Source: Erodium maritimum (taxonomy: Eukaryota > Streptophyta > Magnoliopsida > Geraniales > Geraniaceae). Taken from it: a stretch of 64,000 bases of DNA. The notes under the pieces are model-generated. The model saw nothing but the letters and a program-made list of their open reading frames with translations. It searched no databases and was not told where the DNA came from. Shown here piece after piece: positions 25,701 to 37,868 of this stretch; within the stretch, counting starts at the first letter, position 1, and each line of letters opens with the position of its first letter. Made by a program: the position numbers and the translations under genes. The stretch lies in contig OY997589.1 in NCBI GenBank assembly GCA_963921825.1, forward strand, positions 46,076,638 to 46,140,637. Reading direction: 5' to 3'.

Positions 25701-26384
25701 CCAAAGTAAGCGGGCGATGATCAGATAGAGAGCGTGGGTGAGCTCGTTGGACCAGGTCACCAAACATGATCAGAGCCGAGGGCGAGACCACAAAGCGGTC
25801 TAGACGAGACGCTTTAGATCCCCCTCCATACCAGGTATAGTTAGCGCCCACAAGATTAAGATCAACCAGCTCCATTGCCTGCAGAAAGTCACTAAACAAA
25901 GAGCAATCTGTTGTAGACGTTTGAGTGTTACGTCTCTCATCAGCATTAAGGACAGAATTAAAATCCCCGCCTGCTATGAGGACGTCCCCAAAGAAAACCG
26001 ATCAACAATAAGCAGGTCCTAAAGAGTGCTACGAGCAGAGGACAAAGAAGGGCCATAAACATTAAGAAATGAAACAAGTTGACCTGTACTGATGAGGGTG
26101 CCCGACCAAAAGAGAGCAGAGCCAACCGGATGAGAACCAGCCATAGAGAACATGGAAAGCTTCCAAGCTGAAAGAAGTCCACCAGCAGCACCATCAGAGG
26201 GAATATGGCAGAAATCCCAGCCCTGGAACAGGCCACACTCCCGGAGAAAGACGGCAGTAATATCAGAGATTTTAGTCTCTTGCAACATGACAAAATCAGC
26301 TCGGTGTGCAAGGATAACTCTCCGAATGTCTCTCCTTTTATGAGGAGAGTTTGCTCCTCTCACGTTCCATGAGAAGAGTTTCAT
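22740..26384 (-). pseudogene. LINE ORF2: endonuclease-reverse transcriptase, broken
   Basis: ORF2 starts at 26384 (MKLFSWNVRGANS), four bases after the ORF1 stop. The apurinic endonuclease domain shows VMLQETKI and, later, SDHRPL. The RT domain (about 23290-25100) shows APGPDGF, LIPK, FRPISLIS, LKLDFEKAFDKVHW, GIRQGCPLSP and FADD. A zf-RVT-like end has CCLCGTVFEDASDLFLHC. Frame changes are needed at about 26040, between about 25620 and 25550, at about 25160 and at the G run 23217-23227, plus a stop at 25376. The second LINE keeps this last region open with a run of 7 instead of 11. ORF2 cuts target DNA and reverse transcribes element RNA; this copy cannot. Confidence 0.9.
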
Positions 26385-26388
26385 GCTG

Positions 26389-28403
26389 CTAACAAGAGGG
26401 AGAGCTAGTAGAGACAACGGGGTTGTCTCCACTAGGAACGCCGGAAGCTGTGCCTTCAAGTTGCAAGTACCCAGTAAGTTCAGCCTCAATGTTCTCAAAT
26501 TGTTCCCTCACGTCCCCACCCGCAGCCAAAGCCTTAAAGCCAATTCTCTTCACATGATTCCAGGTAGTCGGAGTAGGAAAGGGGAGTTTAGAAGGGCCCG
26601 TGACTTCAAAAGGTGTGGCAGGAAGTCGAGAGCGTCTCCTACTCGGACCAGAGGAGCTGGCTTGTGTCGCACGCAAGGCCGAACTATCGCCCAAGAATGG
26701 CCGGTTTTTGGCCACTCCGCCCAGAGTTGGCCGATTTTTGGCCGCTCCGCCCAGGATGGGCCGGTCGTTGGCGAGGTCGCCCAAAAGTGGCTGGTTTTTG
26801 GCCACACCGCCCAGGGTTGGCGAGTCGTTGGCGAGCCCGCCCGGACTTGGCCGGTCGTTGGCGATGGCGCCCAAAAGTGGCCGGTTTTGGGCCAGTCCGC
26901 CCAGGGTTGGCGAGTTGATGGCGAGCCCGCCCGGACTTGGCCGGTCAGTGGCGAGACCGCCCGAAGTTGGCCGAATCTTGGCGAGGCCGCCCAGGGTTGG
27001 CCGAAGTTTGGCGAGGTCGCCCAGAATTGGCGGTCCTTGGCGCGGTCACCCAGCGATGGCTGAGAAGTGGCGATGCTGTCCTGAGATGGGAGTTCCTTGG
27101 CGATAGGCACAACAGAGAGTCCTACAGAATCTGGGACAATATCCAAAGAGCCAGAGCCCAAGAAGGAGTCTTCGTATTCAAATCCCTGATTGGATAGTGG
27201 CGATCTATCCTCTTCCACAACAGGCGTGTGATTTGAAATTTGAACATCCTTATCACTTGGCGAGGCAGGAGGAGTGGCCGGAGTTGAGTCGGACGGGGAG
27301 GAGACCGAGCTCTCAGCGAGTGGGACTCGAGGGGTTGGCGATGGCACAATGCTAGCCAGGACCGGTTCTGCCCAAAGATCAAAGACCACCTCGTCCAAAT
27401 GAAATTGCAACATCCTTTGGGTAAAACGAGACCGAGAGTGAACCAAGTAGAACAGACTCTCGAACTCCAAACGAATGACTTGCAAAACAGTCCCCAAAAG
27501 ATCACCAATCTTGACGAAGTTGGCAGGGATCCAACCTTGAATGGGGAGGCCAGAGACTTGGACCCAGCTGAAAAAACCTGGCTGAGTGAGGATCTCGCCA
27601 GTGGAACGAGCGAGGTTGAACCAAGGCATGAGAGAACTCCAATCCGGTTCCGGATCAAGCGAACTGATCAGAAATATCCTATGACCGAAACTCTTCAACT
27701 CAAAACCAAAAACATCAGCGTTAGACATGGCTTCCAACAGTTGAGTAGAGGAGAGTGCTAAGTGGGAAACTCCGATGTAACTGGAGTTAGCCTTGGCCAA
27801 AAGATCGGCATCAGCTGCGCCATGAGCTGACAAAGAGGGAGCAGGCTGGTCTTTGGCAGGAAACGAGGGCTTCCAGGTCGAACGTGCTTGACGAGTGGAG
27901 TCCAACCAAGCCGGGACAACCAGGATCTTCTTGCCTCCAAAGCGCCTGCCATTAAGGGCCAATGCCATACTTTGACAATCATCGGCCGAGGCGCCATGAA
28001 TGAAACAGAAGGGGCGGCCATTGCTGATTGATCTTCTGCTAAGATAAATGCCAGTCAAAGCGCCATGGGCAGAAAACACCTTGTGAATCCACGGTTCTCT
28101 GGCGAGGGGAGGGAGATTGGTCACGAAGAGCTTGCAAGGATCAACTTGTCGCCCGGAATCAGAATGCAAGGCCCGTGGAGATCTGGTACTTTCTCTGTTG
28201 GTGGCCGGAGCAGGGAGAATGGTAAGAGGAGCTGCTTCAAATATGGTGATCAGAGAAGAGACTCGGTGATTGGGAAAGCCGGTGGAGTTGGCGCAATCAC
28301 CATCAACACGCGAGGGGGTGGACAGAGAGTGGCCGGAGACTGTGCTAGAGGCCGGCGAGAAATCAGAACCACCGTGTAGAGAGCTTCTCCCAAACCGAGC
28401 CAT
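26389..28403 (-). pseudogene. LINE ORF1: RRM RNA-binding protein, one frameshift
   Basis: ORF1 proteins of plant L1 elements bind the element RNA. From the start at 28403 (MARFGRSSLHGG), an RRM lies at residues ~89-165 with RNP2-like KLFVTNLP and RNP1-like GRPFCFIHG. A DUF4283-like segment (WVQVSGLPIQGW...KIGDLLG) is at ~275-305. The original frame runs to 26550 (617 codons). Near 27030 a 1-bp deletion switches the frame: the other frame continues a regular decapeptide repeat (about 11 units, consensus LGGLAxxRPx) and ends at 26389. The ancestral product was probably about 670 residues. The CCHC knuckle found in many plant ORF1 proteins was not seen. Confidence 0.85.
26689..27050 (-). repeat. 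30-bp minisatellite inside LINE ORF1
   Basis: About eleven tandem 30-bp units on the minus strand encode decapeptides such as LGGLAKIRPT, SGGLATDRPS and LGGVAKNQPL. On the plus strand the recurring core is TTGGCGAGNCCGCCC. The repeat stays open in several frames, which yields long spurious ORFs on the plus strand (for example 26383-27063). It lies toward the C-terminal end of ORF1. Confidence 0.85.
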
Positions 28404-28452
28404 ATTGATTTCTTGTGACTTGTTTGGAGCCCAAACGGTCTCGGATTTCTTC

Positions 28453-31400
28453 AGGAATATCTATTTGTATACACAACTAGAAGCCCATATGAGTCCTTTA
28501 ATGGACAAAATGAACAATTTGTTACTCCTATTGACTTCTTCAATATTATAGTGTATGCCTAGATAAGAGGCTATTTTGTTTGAAGCCCAAAGGTCTCGAA
28601 TTGAGTTTTTCCACGGTTAGTGGGGTACTTTAATAGGCATATCAATGCCTATACACAACTAGAGGCCCATAGGAGTCCCTTGAGGAACAAAAAGAACATT
28701 TTGTTACTCCTGGTTTCTTATATATTACAATATGTCTAGATGAAAGACTATTGTTTCAATCACAAACGTTCTCGGATTTGAGTTCCCAAGGTTTGTGTGA
28801 GTTCTTTAATAGGCATATCTATGTGTATAAACAACTAGAGGCCCATATGAGTCCTTTGATGGACAAAACGAACAATTTGATACTCCTGTTTATTTCTTAC
28901 ATACTATAGTATGTCTAGATGAGAGAAAAACTTGTTTCGAGCCAAACAGTCTCAGATTGGGTTCCCACAGTAGTTGGGGTACTTTAATAGGAATATCTAT
29001 TTGTATACACAACTAGAAGCCCATATGAGTCCTTTAATGGACAAAAAGAACAATTTGTTACTCCTATTGACTTCTTAAATATTATAGTGTATGTCTAGAT
29101 GAGAGGCTATTTTGTTTTAAGCACAAATTGTCTCGAATTGAGTGTTTCCACGATTGGTGGGGTACTTTAATAGGCATATCAATGCCTATACACAACTAGA
29201 GACCCATAGGAGTTCCTTGAGGAACAAAAAGAACATTTTGTTACTCCTTGTTTCTTACATATTACAATATGTCTAGATGAAAGACTATATTGTTTCAATC
29301 ACAAACGGTCTCGGATTTGGGTTCCCAAGGTTTGTGGGAGTACTTTAATAGGCATATATATGTGTATAAACAACTAGAGGCCCATATGAGTCCTTTGAGG
29401 GACAAAAAAACAATTTGTTACTCCTATTGATTTCTTAAATATTATAGTGTATGTCTAGATGAGAGGCTATTTTGTTTTAAGCCCAAATGGTCTCGAATTG
29501 AGTTTTTCCACGATTGCTGGGGTACTTTAATGGGCATATCAATGCCTTTACACAACATGAGGCCCATAGGATTCCCATTAGGAACAAAAAGAACAATTTG
29601 TTACTCCTGCTTTCTTACATATTACAATATGTATAGATGAAAGACTATATTGTTTCAATCACAAACGGTCTCGGATTTGAGTTCCCAAGGTTTGTGGGAG
29701 AAATTTAATAGGCATATCTATGTGCATAAACAAATAGAGGCCCATATGAGTCCTTTGATGGACAAAAAGAACAATTTGGTACTCCAATTTATTTCTTACA
29801 TACTATAGTATGTCTAGATGAGAGAAAAACTTGTTTGGAGACCAAACAGTCTCGGATTGGGTTCCCACAGTAGGTTGGGTACTTTAATAGGAATATCTAT
29901 TTGTATACACAACTATAAGCCCATATGAGTCCGTTAATGGACAAAAAGAACAATTTGTTACTCCTATTGACTTCTTAAATACTATAGTCTATGTCTAGAT
30001 GAGAGGCTATTTTGTTTTACGCCCAAATTGTCTCGAATTGAGTGTTTCCATGATTGGTGGGGTACTTTAATACGCATATCAATGCCTATACACAACTAGA
30101 GACCCAAAGGAGTCCTTTGAGGAACAAAAAGAACATTTTTGGTACTCCTTGTTTCTTACATATTACAATATGTCTAGATGAAAGACTATATTGTTTCAAT
30201 CACAAACGGTCTCGGATTTGGGTTCCCAAGGTTTGTGGGAGTGCTTTAATAGGCATATCTATGTGTATAAACAACTAGAGGCCCATATGAGTCCTTTGAG
30301 GGACAAAAAAACAATTTGTTACTCTTATTGATTTCTTAAGTATTATAGTGTATGTCTAGATGAGAGGCTATTTTGTTTTAAGCCCAAATGGTCTCGAATT
30401 GAGTTTTTCATATTAATGCCTATACACAACTAGAGGCCCAGAGGATTCTCTTTAGGAACAAAAAGAACATTTTGTTACTCCTTGTTTCTTACATATTACA
30501 ATATGTCTACATGAAAGACTATATTGTTTCAATCACAAACGGTCTCGGATTTGGGTTCCCAAGGTTTGTGGGAGGACTTTAATAGGCATATCTATGTGTA
30601 TAAACAAATAGAGGCCCATACGAGTCCTTTGAGGGACAACAAGAACAATTTGTTACTCCTATTGATTTTTTAAATATTATAGCGTATGTCTAGATGAGAG
30701 GCTATTTTTTTGTAAGCCCAAATGGTTTCGAATTTAGTTTTTCTACGATTGGTGGGGTACTTTAATAGGCATATAAGTGCCTATACACAACTAGAGGCCC
30801 ATAGGAGTTCCTTTAGGAACAAAAAGAACATTTTGTTACTCCTATTTATTTCTTACATATTCCAATATGTCTAGATGAAAGACTATATTGTTTCAATCAC
30901 AAATGGTCTCGGATTTGGGTTCCCAAGGTTTGTGGGAGAAATTTAATAGGCATATCTATGTGTATAAACAAATAGAGGCCCATATGAGTCCTATGATGGA
31001 CAAAAAGAACAATTTGTTACTTCTATTTATTTCTTACATACTATAGTATGTCTAGATGAGAGAAAAACTTGCTTGGAGACCAAACAGTCTCGAATTGGGT
31101 TCCCACAGTAGTTGGAGGTACTTTAATAGAAATATCTATTTGTATACACAACTAGAAGCCCATATGAGTCCTTTAATGGACAAAACGAACAATTTGTTAC
31201 TCCTATTGTCTTCTTCAATATTTTAGTGTATGTCTAGATTCGTCTATTTTGTTTGAAGCCCAAAGGTCTAGAATTGAGTTTTTCCACGGTTGGTGGGGTA
31301 CTTTAATAGGCATATCAATGCCTATGCACAACTAGAGACCCATAGGAGTCCTTTGAGGAACAAAAAGAACATTTTTGTTACTCCTTGATTCTTACATATT

Positions 31401-34173
31401 AAAATATGTCTAGATGAAAGACTATATTGTTTCAATCACAAACGGTCTCGGATTTGGGTTCCCAAGGTTTGTGGGAGTACTTTAATAGGTATATCTATGT
31501 GTATAAACAACTAGAGGCCCATATGAGTCCTTTGAGGGACAAAAAAACAATTTGTTACTCCTATTGATTTCTTAAATATTATAGTGTATGTCTAGATGAG
31601 AGGCTATTTTGTTTTAAGCCCAAATGTTCTCGAATTGAGTTTTTCCACGATTGGTGGGGTACTTTAATAGGCATATAAGTGCCTATACACAACTAGAGGC
31701 CCATAGGAGTCCCTTGAGGAACAAAAAGAACAATTTGTCACTCCTATTGACTTCTTAAATATTATAGTGTATGTCTAGATGAGAGGCTATTTTGTTTTAA
31801 GCTCAAATTGTCTCGAATTGAGTGTTTCCACGATTGGTGGGGTACTTTAATAGGCATATCAATGCCTATACACAACTAGAGGCCCATAGGAGTCCCTTGA
31901 GGAACAAAAAGAACATTTTTTTACTCCTATTTATTTCTTACATATTCCAATATGTCTAGATGAAAAACTATATTGTTTCAATCACAAATGGTCTCGGATT
32001 TGGGTTCCCAAGGTTTGTGGGAGAACTTTAATAGGCATATGCTATGTGTATAAACAAATAGAGGCCCATATGAGTCCTTTGATGGACAAAAAGAACAATT
32101 TGTTACTTCTATTTATTTCTTACATACTATAGTATGTCTAGATGAGAGAAAAACTTGTTTGGAGACCAAATAGTCTCGAATTGGGTTCCCACAGTAGTTG
32201 GGGGTACTTTAATAGAAATATCTGTTTGTATACACAACTAGAAGCCCATATGAGTCCTTTAATGGACAAAAAGAACAATTTTTTACTCCTATTGACTTCT
32301 TAAATATTATAGTGTATGTCTAGATGAGAGGCTATTTTGTTTGATGCCAAAATGGTCTCGAATTGAGTTTTTCCACGGTTGGTGGGGTACTTTAATAGGC
32401 ATATCAATGCCTATACACAACTAGAGGCCCATAGGAGTCCCTTGAGGAACAAAAAGAACATTTTGTTACTCCTGGTTTCTTACATATTAAAATATGTCTA
32501 GATGAAAGACTATATTGTTTCAATAATAAACGGTCTCAGATTTGGGTTCCCAAGGTTTGTGGGAGTACTTCAATAGGCATATCTATGTGTATAAACAACT
32601 AGAGGCCCATATGAGTCCTTTGATGGACAAAAAGAACAGTTTGTTACTCCTGTTTATTTCTTACATACTATAGTATGTCTGGATGAGAGAAAAACTTGTT
32701 TGGAGACCAAACAGTCTCGGATTGGGTTCCCAAAGTAGTTGGGGGTACTTTAATAGGAATATCTATTTGTATGCACAACTATAAGCCCATATGAGTCCTT
32801 TAATGCACAAAAAGAACAATTTGTTACTCCTATTGACTTCTTAAATATTATAGTGTATGTCTAGATGAGAGGCTATTTTGTTTGATGCCTAAATGGTCTC
32901 GAATTGAGTTTTTCCACGGTTGGTGGGGAACTTTAATATGCATATCAATGTCTATACACAACTAGAGGCCCATAGGAGTCCCTTGAGGAACAAAAAGAAC
33001 ATTTTGTTACTCCTAGTTTCTTACATATTACAATATGTCTAGATGAAAGACTATATTGTTTCAATCACAAACGGTCTCGGATTTGGGTTCCTAAGGTTTG
33101 TAGAAGTACTTTAATAGGCATATCTATGCGTTTAAACAACTAGAGGCCCATATGAGTCCTTTGAGGGACAAAAAGAACAATTTGTTACTCCTATTTATTT
33201 CTTAAATACTATAGTATGCCTAGATGAGAGAAAAACTTGTTTGGAGTCCAAATTGTCTCGGATTGGGTTCCCACAGTAGTTGGGGTACTTTAATTGGAAT
33301 ATCTATTTGCATACATAACTAGAAGCCCATATGAATCCTTTAATGGACAAAAAGAACAATTTGTTACTCCTATTGACTTCTTAAATATTATAGTGTATGT
33401 CTAGATGAGAGGCTATTTAGTTTCAAGGCCAAATGGTCTCGAATTGAGTTTTTCCACGGTTGGTGGGGTACTTTAATAATGCCTATACAGAACTAAAGGC
33501 CCATAGGAGTCCCTTTAGGGACAAAAAGAACATTTTGTTACTCTTGGTTCTTACATATTACAATATGTCTAGATGAAAGACTATATTGTTTCAATCACAA
33601 ACGGTCTCGGATTTGGGTTCCCAAGGTTTGTGTGAGTTCTTTAATAGGCATATCTATGATTATAAACAACTAGAGGCCCATATGAGTCCTTTGATGGACA
33701 AAAAGAACAATTTGTTACTCCTGTTTATTTCTTACATACTATAGTATGTCTAGATGAGAGAAAAACTTGTTTGGAGATCAAACAGTCTCGGATTGGGTTC
33801 CCACAGTCGTTGGGGTACTTTTATAAGAATATCTATTTGTATACACAACTAGAAGCCCATATGAGTCCTTTAATGGACAAAACGAACAATTTGTTACTCC
33901 TTTTGACTTCTTAAATATTATAGTGTATGTCTAGATGAGAGGCTATTTTGTGTTAAGGCCAAATGGTCTCGAATTGAGTTTTTCCACGGTTGGTGGGGTA
34001 CTTTAATAATGCCTATACACAACTAGAGGCCCATAGGAGTCCCTTGAGGGACAAAAAGAACATTTTGTTACTCCTGGTTTCTTACGTATTACAATATGTC
34101 TAGATGAAAGACTATATTGTTTCAATCACGAACGGTCTCGGATTTGGGTTCCCAAGGTTTGTGAGAGTTCTTT
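28453..34173 (-). repeat. Satellite array, orientation B, between the two LINEs
   Basis: Same trimeric family. Variants include deletion of the beta palindrome (ACTTTAATAATGCC at about 33473 and 34004) and a larger deletion at about 30408 joining GAGTTTTTC to ATATTAATGCC. The array ends in GGTTTGTGAGAGTTCTTT, the target site of the second LINE. Confidence 0.95.
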
Positions 34174-35113
34174 TTTTTTTTGATAGATGATGGTTTTATT
34201 CATGGCGTTGTAATAACATATTACAATGCACGAGGTGCAATACCCCAAAATAACCTACTACAGATAGGAAAAACCAAGAAAGATAAAGAGGAGTATTAAC
34301 TCCTAACAGCGAAATGTAAACAAGATGAGGGGGAAGTCAGCCAAAGACGCAAGCTGACATCCTCCAAGATATCAGCAGACTGTTGGGTCTCGATGTCGTG
34401 GACATGTTAAACACAAAATGCAGCGGAAGATTAACCACGAATCAATCGAGGTGAATCTACCAAATATGAAAAACAAGTCTGAAAATTCAGCAAAGGTTTG
34501 TGTACATCACCTTTGCAAGTGCCTCATCTTGCAGCCCGTGTATCTCGCAAACGAACCGTTGAAATTCAAATCCCTTTGGTCAGATTGAAGACCCATGTGT
34601 GTACAACGTTCACTACAAAAATAAGCTTCATCGGATCTCGGATGAACCTCCGATCGTGCTCTTGAAAGTGACTGGTCGGACAAAACTGTGCTGAAAATCA
34701 GCATCTTCTACTTGTCCGAAATTGGTTCAATAACACCAAACTTTGAATGGCTTGAGCCCCCTTGGACGCCTACGTATCCTTACCGGAATCAAAGCCAACG
34801 TAGTTCTTGAGTTTGTAAACTCAAGAACATGCAACAATGGAACTTGGAGTGTCACGCCCCTAAATCCGGTTCTTGCCCGGACTCGAGGCATGACTAGTAA
34901 AATAAGAGCAAAGGAGATAACCAATTAAATCAAAATCCATAAAACTCCAATACTATAACTTGAATCCAACAAAACGTAGTTCAAACATGAAATAACCCTC
35001 AAGGGGGTAATAATAATAATCTCCACAGTTTGGTTCAAAACATAAAAAGTAAAGTCCGAAGCCTCTAACTAGTACCCCGCCGAGAAGCGCCCAAGCTTCT
35101 ACTCCTCAATCAA

Positions 35114-35160
35114 GCATGTAGACACAACAGTGAAACATAGGGGTGAGCTCACGCTCAGTA
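35114..35160 (-). promoter_or_regulatory. Conserved LTR stem and acceptor-like motif (left LTR)
   Basis: On the sense strand TGAGCGTGAGCTCACCCC is followed about 18 bases later by a pyrimidine-rich stretch ending CTACAG. Layout is the same as 8604-8641 of the gag-only element, although the LTRs are otherwise hard to align. Confidence 0.5.
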
Positions 35161-36460
35161 GGGAAAACACATAACATAGTGAACCTTAGACTCCAAAGAA
35201 TCAACGGTAATGCCCACAAGATCCACAATTCACAGAACGTTCCACAAGGTAGTCCATAACATCACAATTAAACTCATTAATAAAGTTAACAAGAAGTTCT
35301 TAACAATTGGAGACAATAGATAAACCAAACAATGTCGTGGTACATGAGGTCACCACCCTCCGATCCACGTCTTACGTGTCCTCTCGGATTTTCCCTCCAA
35401 TCCAGAGGAGACGCATATCATTGAGACTATCGGAAACACCCTTCAAGGCACATATCATCGGAAGTCTCAGAAACGCCTCCAAGGGATTTTAGGTCATCGG
35501 GAACCCAGGGCCATACTCCCATAGGGAGCGTACACGTGGGCAATTTTAATGAAAAACGGTTAATAATTGAATAACGCACTCAACCGAAATATGAAGTAAT
35601 ACAAACTCAACAACCATCAATCCAAGTCCACACACGGCTCAACCATCACCAATTCACCACAACACATCGCACACGAATCAAACAACCATAGCGCACCAAC
35701 ACACAATTCCAACTTACCGTTCACTTACCCGTTTCGAACCACCGGGGCATCGATCACCTGATTGCACCGCTCGGTACAACCAGTCCTACTCGATACCCCC
35801 AACAACCAACCAAGTAAATCAAGTAATCATTCGAATACAATCAACGAGCAAATACGAGTATGCTCCACTAAATCATAAAGCCTTCAAAAGAGCATTCAAG
35901 CATGCAATTTCGCTAGTTTCATTAGACTCTTTAGCCTATCCACTAAGCAATCAACAACCAAGCATGTGATCCTATCACGCAACTAATCCGAGGGCTTTGC
36001 CAAGGCTCCTCTACCAGACAATCATATCCCAAGTATTGAAAAGCGAATTACACTAGTGATTGGCATCCTAATCAGTCACCACTAGACTCTCCGGTTATTA
36101 GCAATTGAAAGACGATTAAGCTAGTTATTCGCATCCTATATGCATGTCTAGGACCTTTTCCAATTTTATTGACTTAACATGCATACTAGGCACCATAAAC
36201 GAGAGGTTAAGGCTTTCCCTACCTCAAGGTCCTCCTCTTCAACGCTTTGGTGAAGTCCGGTGATCACCACCTCGCTCTTCCCTCGGGCCTCGGTGTGATC
36301 CTTGCTTCTCTAGCTCGATCCCCAAGGTCTTGGACACAAAGAAACACTAATTAGGCTCCACTTAAACAGCAAGAAAGACCCCCAAAACCCTTCCAAGGTT
36401 CAGCTCAAAACTAAGGTGTAGACACTTCGAAAAACCCCTAAGAAACCCTCACACTGGTGG

Positions 36461-36630
36461 GTCACGGATCTGGTCACGGATCCGTGATGGCAACCCTCAC
36501 GGTCACCGTCACGGAGCCGTGACGAGTGCCGTCACGGTCTCCCTCACGGAGCCGTGACGTCGCCCGTCACGGGATCCGTCACGGAGCCGTGACGTCGCCC
36601 GTCACGGGATCCGTCACGGATCCGTGACGC
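36461..36630. repeat. Palindrome-rich cluster in the chromovirus LTR (left copy)
   Basis: About eight units built from TCACGGATCCGTGA and CACGGAGCCGTGACG in 170 bp. Most units are themselves palindromic, GC- and CpG-rich and contain BamHI-type GGATCC cores. The other LTR has the same cluster at 54074-54243. Strong alternative hairpins are expected. Confidence 0.85.
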
Positions 36631-37523
36631 ACCAGGACAGATTCGCCCTTCTTCTACCTCCAGCTCCAAAACCCCGAAAATCCACCTTCAAACCCAGAAA
36701 TTTCCCCAATCTAACCCCCAAAACAGTCCAAATCCATCAATACTCCTCTACCCATGGTAGGAATCAATACACAAACAAGTTTTCCAATGATTCATCAAAT
36801 TAAACCCACTTCAAAATCTCCAACCACCATTGATTTCTCCACAAAAACTTCACCAAGCTCTTCATCAACCTTCATCACACCATCTCCCATCATTTCTACT
36901 CAACCCAACATCATCTAACCATTTTTCACCCAAAACCCAAGGAAATAGATGAAGAGAAAAGATGAGTAGAGAGTTCCCTTACCTCTAGAATGTGAAGATG
37001 AAGAGGATGCTAGTGTTTTTGAGGGTGGAAGGCTAGAGGATGACTCCAAATGGTTCCTTCTTCTTTGATTCTCCTTCAAGCTTCCATGAGAGCTCCTCTT
37101 CCTCTCTTCCTCTCCAATTTTCGGCTACCACAAGCAAAATGAACTGATTTTGGCTTCTCCAATCCAATATAATACCCAAATGTTTCAATGACTTAAAGGC
37201 CCTTGAGCTAGAAACCCATGTAGGAGCTTTTGGGAGGGTAAAAGGGACAATGACTATCCCTTTTTCTCTCATTCAACCACAATAGGACAAGTGTCCCTCT
37301 AGCTCATTTAATTTTCCCAAATTACTTTCCAGCACTTTAAAAAAAAAAGCTTTAGTCGATATAAAGTCTCGTTTTGACCAAAATTGACTTTATCCGATAT
37401 TATACTCAAACGAAAGGGTTTTCTCCCTTGAAGCCAACCGTGATAGTGGCTAATCCGTTTGAGTTCCGAAAAAGTCCCGAGTGACTTCCGGAGTTACCGG
37501 TTCGACCGGAAGCGAGTCTTACA

Positions 37524-37545
37524 ATCTACCCCCCTTAAAGGAATT
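37524..37545 (-). other. Polypurine tract of the chromovirus
   Basis: On the minus strand TTCCTTTAAGGGGGGTAGAT lies directly before the 3' LTR start TGTAAGAC. It matches the gag-only element tract at 12047-12063. Confidence 0.9.
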
Positions 37546-37557
37546 TCGTCCCCGAAA

Positions 37558-37868
37558 TTAAAAGTAAGGTACCTCGATGTCGAACAGGTGGGGATATTTC
37601 ACGCGGATCTCATCTTCGCGCTCCCAAGTGGATCCTGCTCCCTGATGTCCCCACTGTACTAGCACCAACGGAATTGTCTTGTTCCGCAGGATCTTCTCCT
37701 TCGTACCCAAAATCTCAACGGGTTGCTCCTCAAAGGTGACATCATCTGCTATCTTGATGTCAGACCACTTAATGATGAGCGAAGGGTCTGCTATGTACTT
37801 CCGCAGTTGGGACACATGGAAAACGTTATGCACGTTCCCAAGCTGCGGTGGCAAGGCCAACCGATAGG
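37558..37868 (-). pseudogene. Chromovirus integrase C-terminus with chromodomain
   Basis: This is the last ~100 codons of pol, separated from the rest by the copia insertion. It reads RLALPPQLGNVHNVFHVSQL, then a chromodomain-like segment with VEILGTKEKILRNKTIPL, VLVQWG, STWERED and YPHLF. The chromodomain of chromoviruses is known to bias integration toward particular chromatin. The frame runs directly into the target-duplication copy (CCTAT) and continues at 46331 downward, so the protein was continuous here before insertion. A final stop lies at 37558. Confidence 0.9.

Larger units (their letters stand above)
22612..28452 (-). mobile_element. L1-type LINE, nearly full length, inactive
   Basis: The minus-strand element has a short poly-A tail (T run 22611-22619 on +), ORF1 with an RRM, and ORF2 with endonuclease, reverse transcriptase and a C-terminal zinc-finger region. 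The 16-bp target duplication AGGAATATCTATTTGT is at 22596-22611 and 28453-28468, both satellite sequence. Length of about 5.8 kb is near that of complete plant L1 elements. Between the ORF1 start (28403) and the right duplication lies 49 bp partly resembling satellite. Multiple frameshifts in ORF2 and one in ORF1 make it immobile. Confidence 0.92.
34850..37523 (-). repeat. 3' LTR of the chromovirus (left copy)
   Basis: TGTCACGCCCC to GTCTTACA on the plus strand, 2674 bp. On the sense (minus) strand it contains the stem and acceptor-like motif (35114-35160), a donor-like AGAGGTAAGG (about 36978-36990) and a cluster of palindromic GTCACGGATCCGTGAC units (36461-36630). ORFs of 60-79 codons on either strand are not supported as genes. 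Confidence 0.95.

Noticed and set aside
26383..27106. Plus-strand ORFs of 226 and 168 codons with repeated GLGRSLA-like units
   Set aside because: They are antisense to the ORF1 minisatellite, which stays open in several frames.
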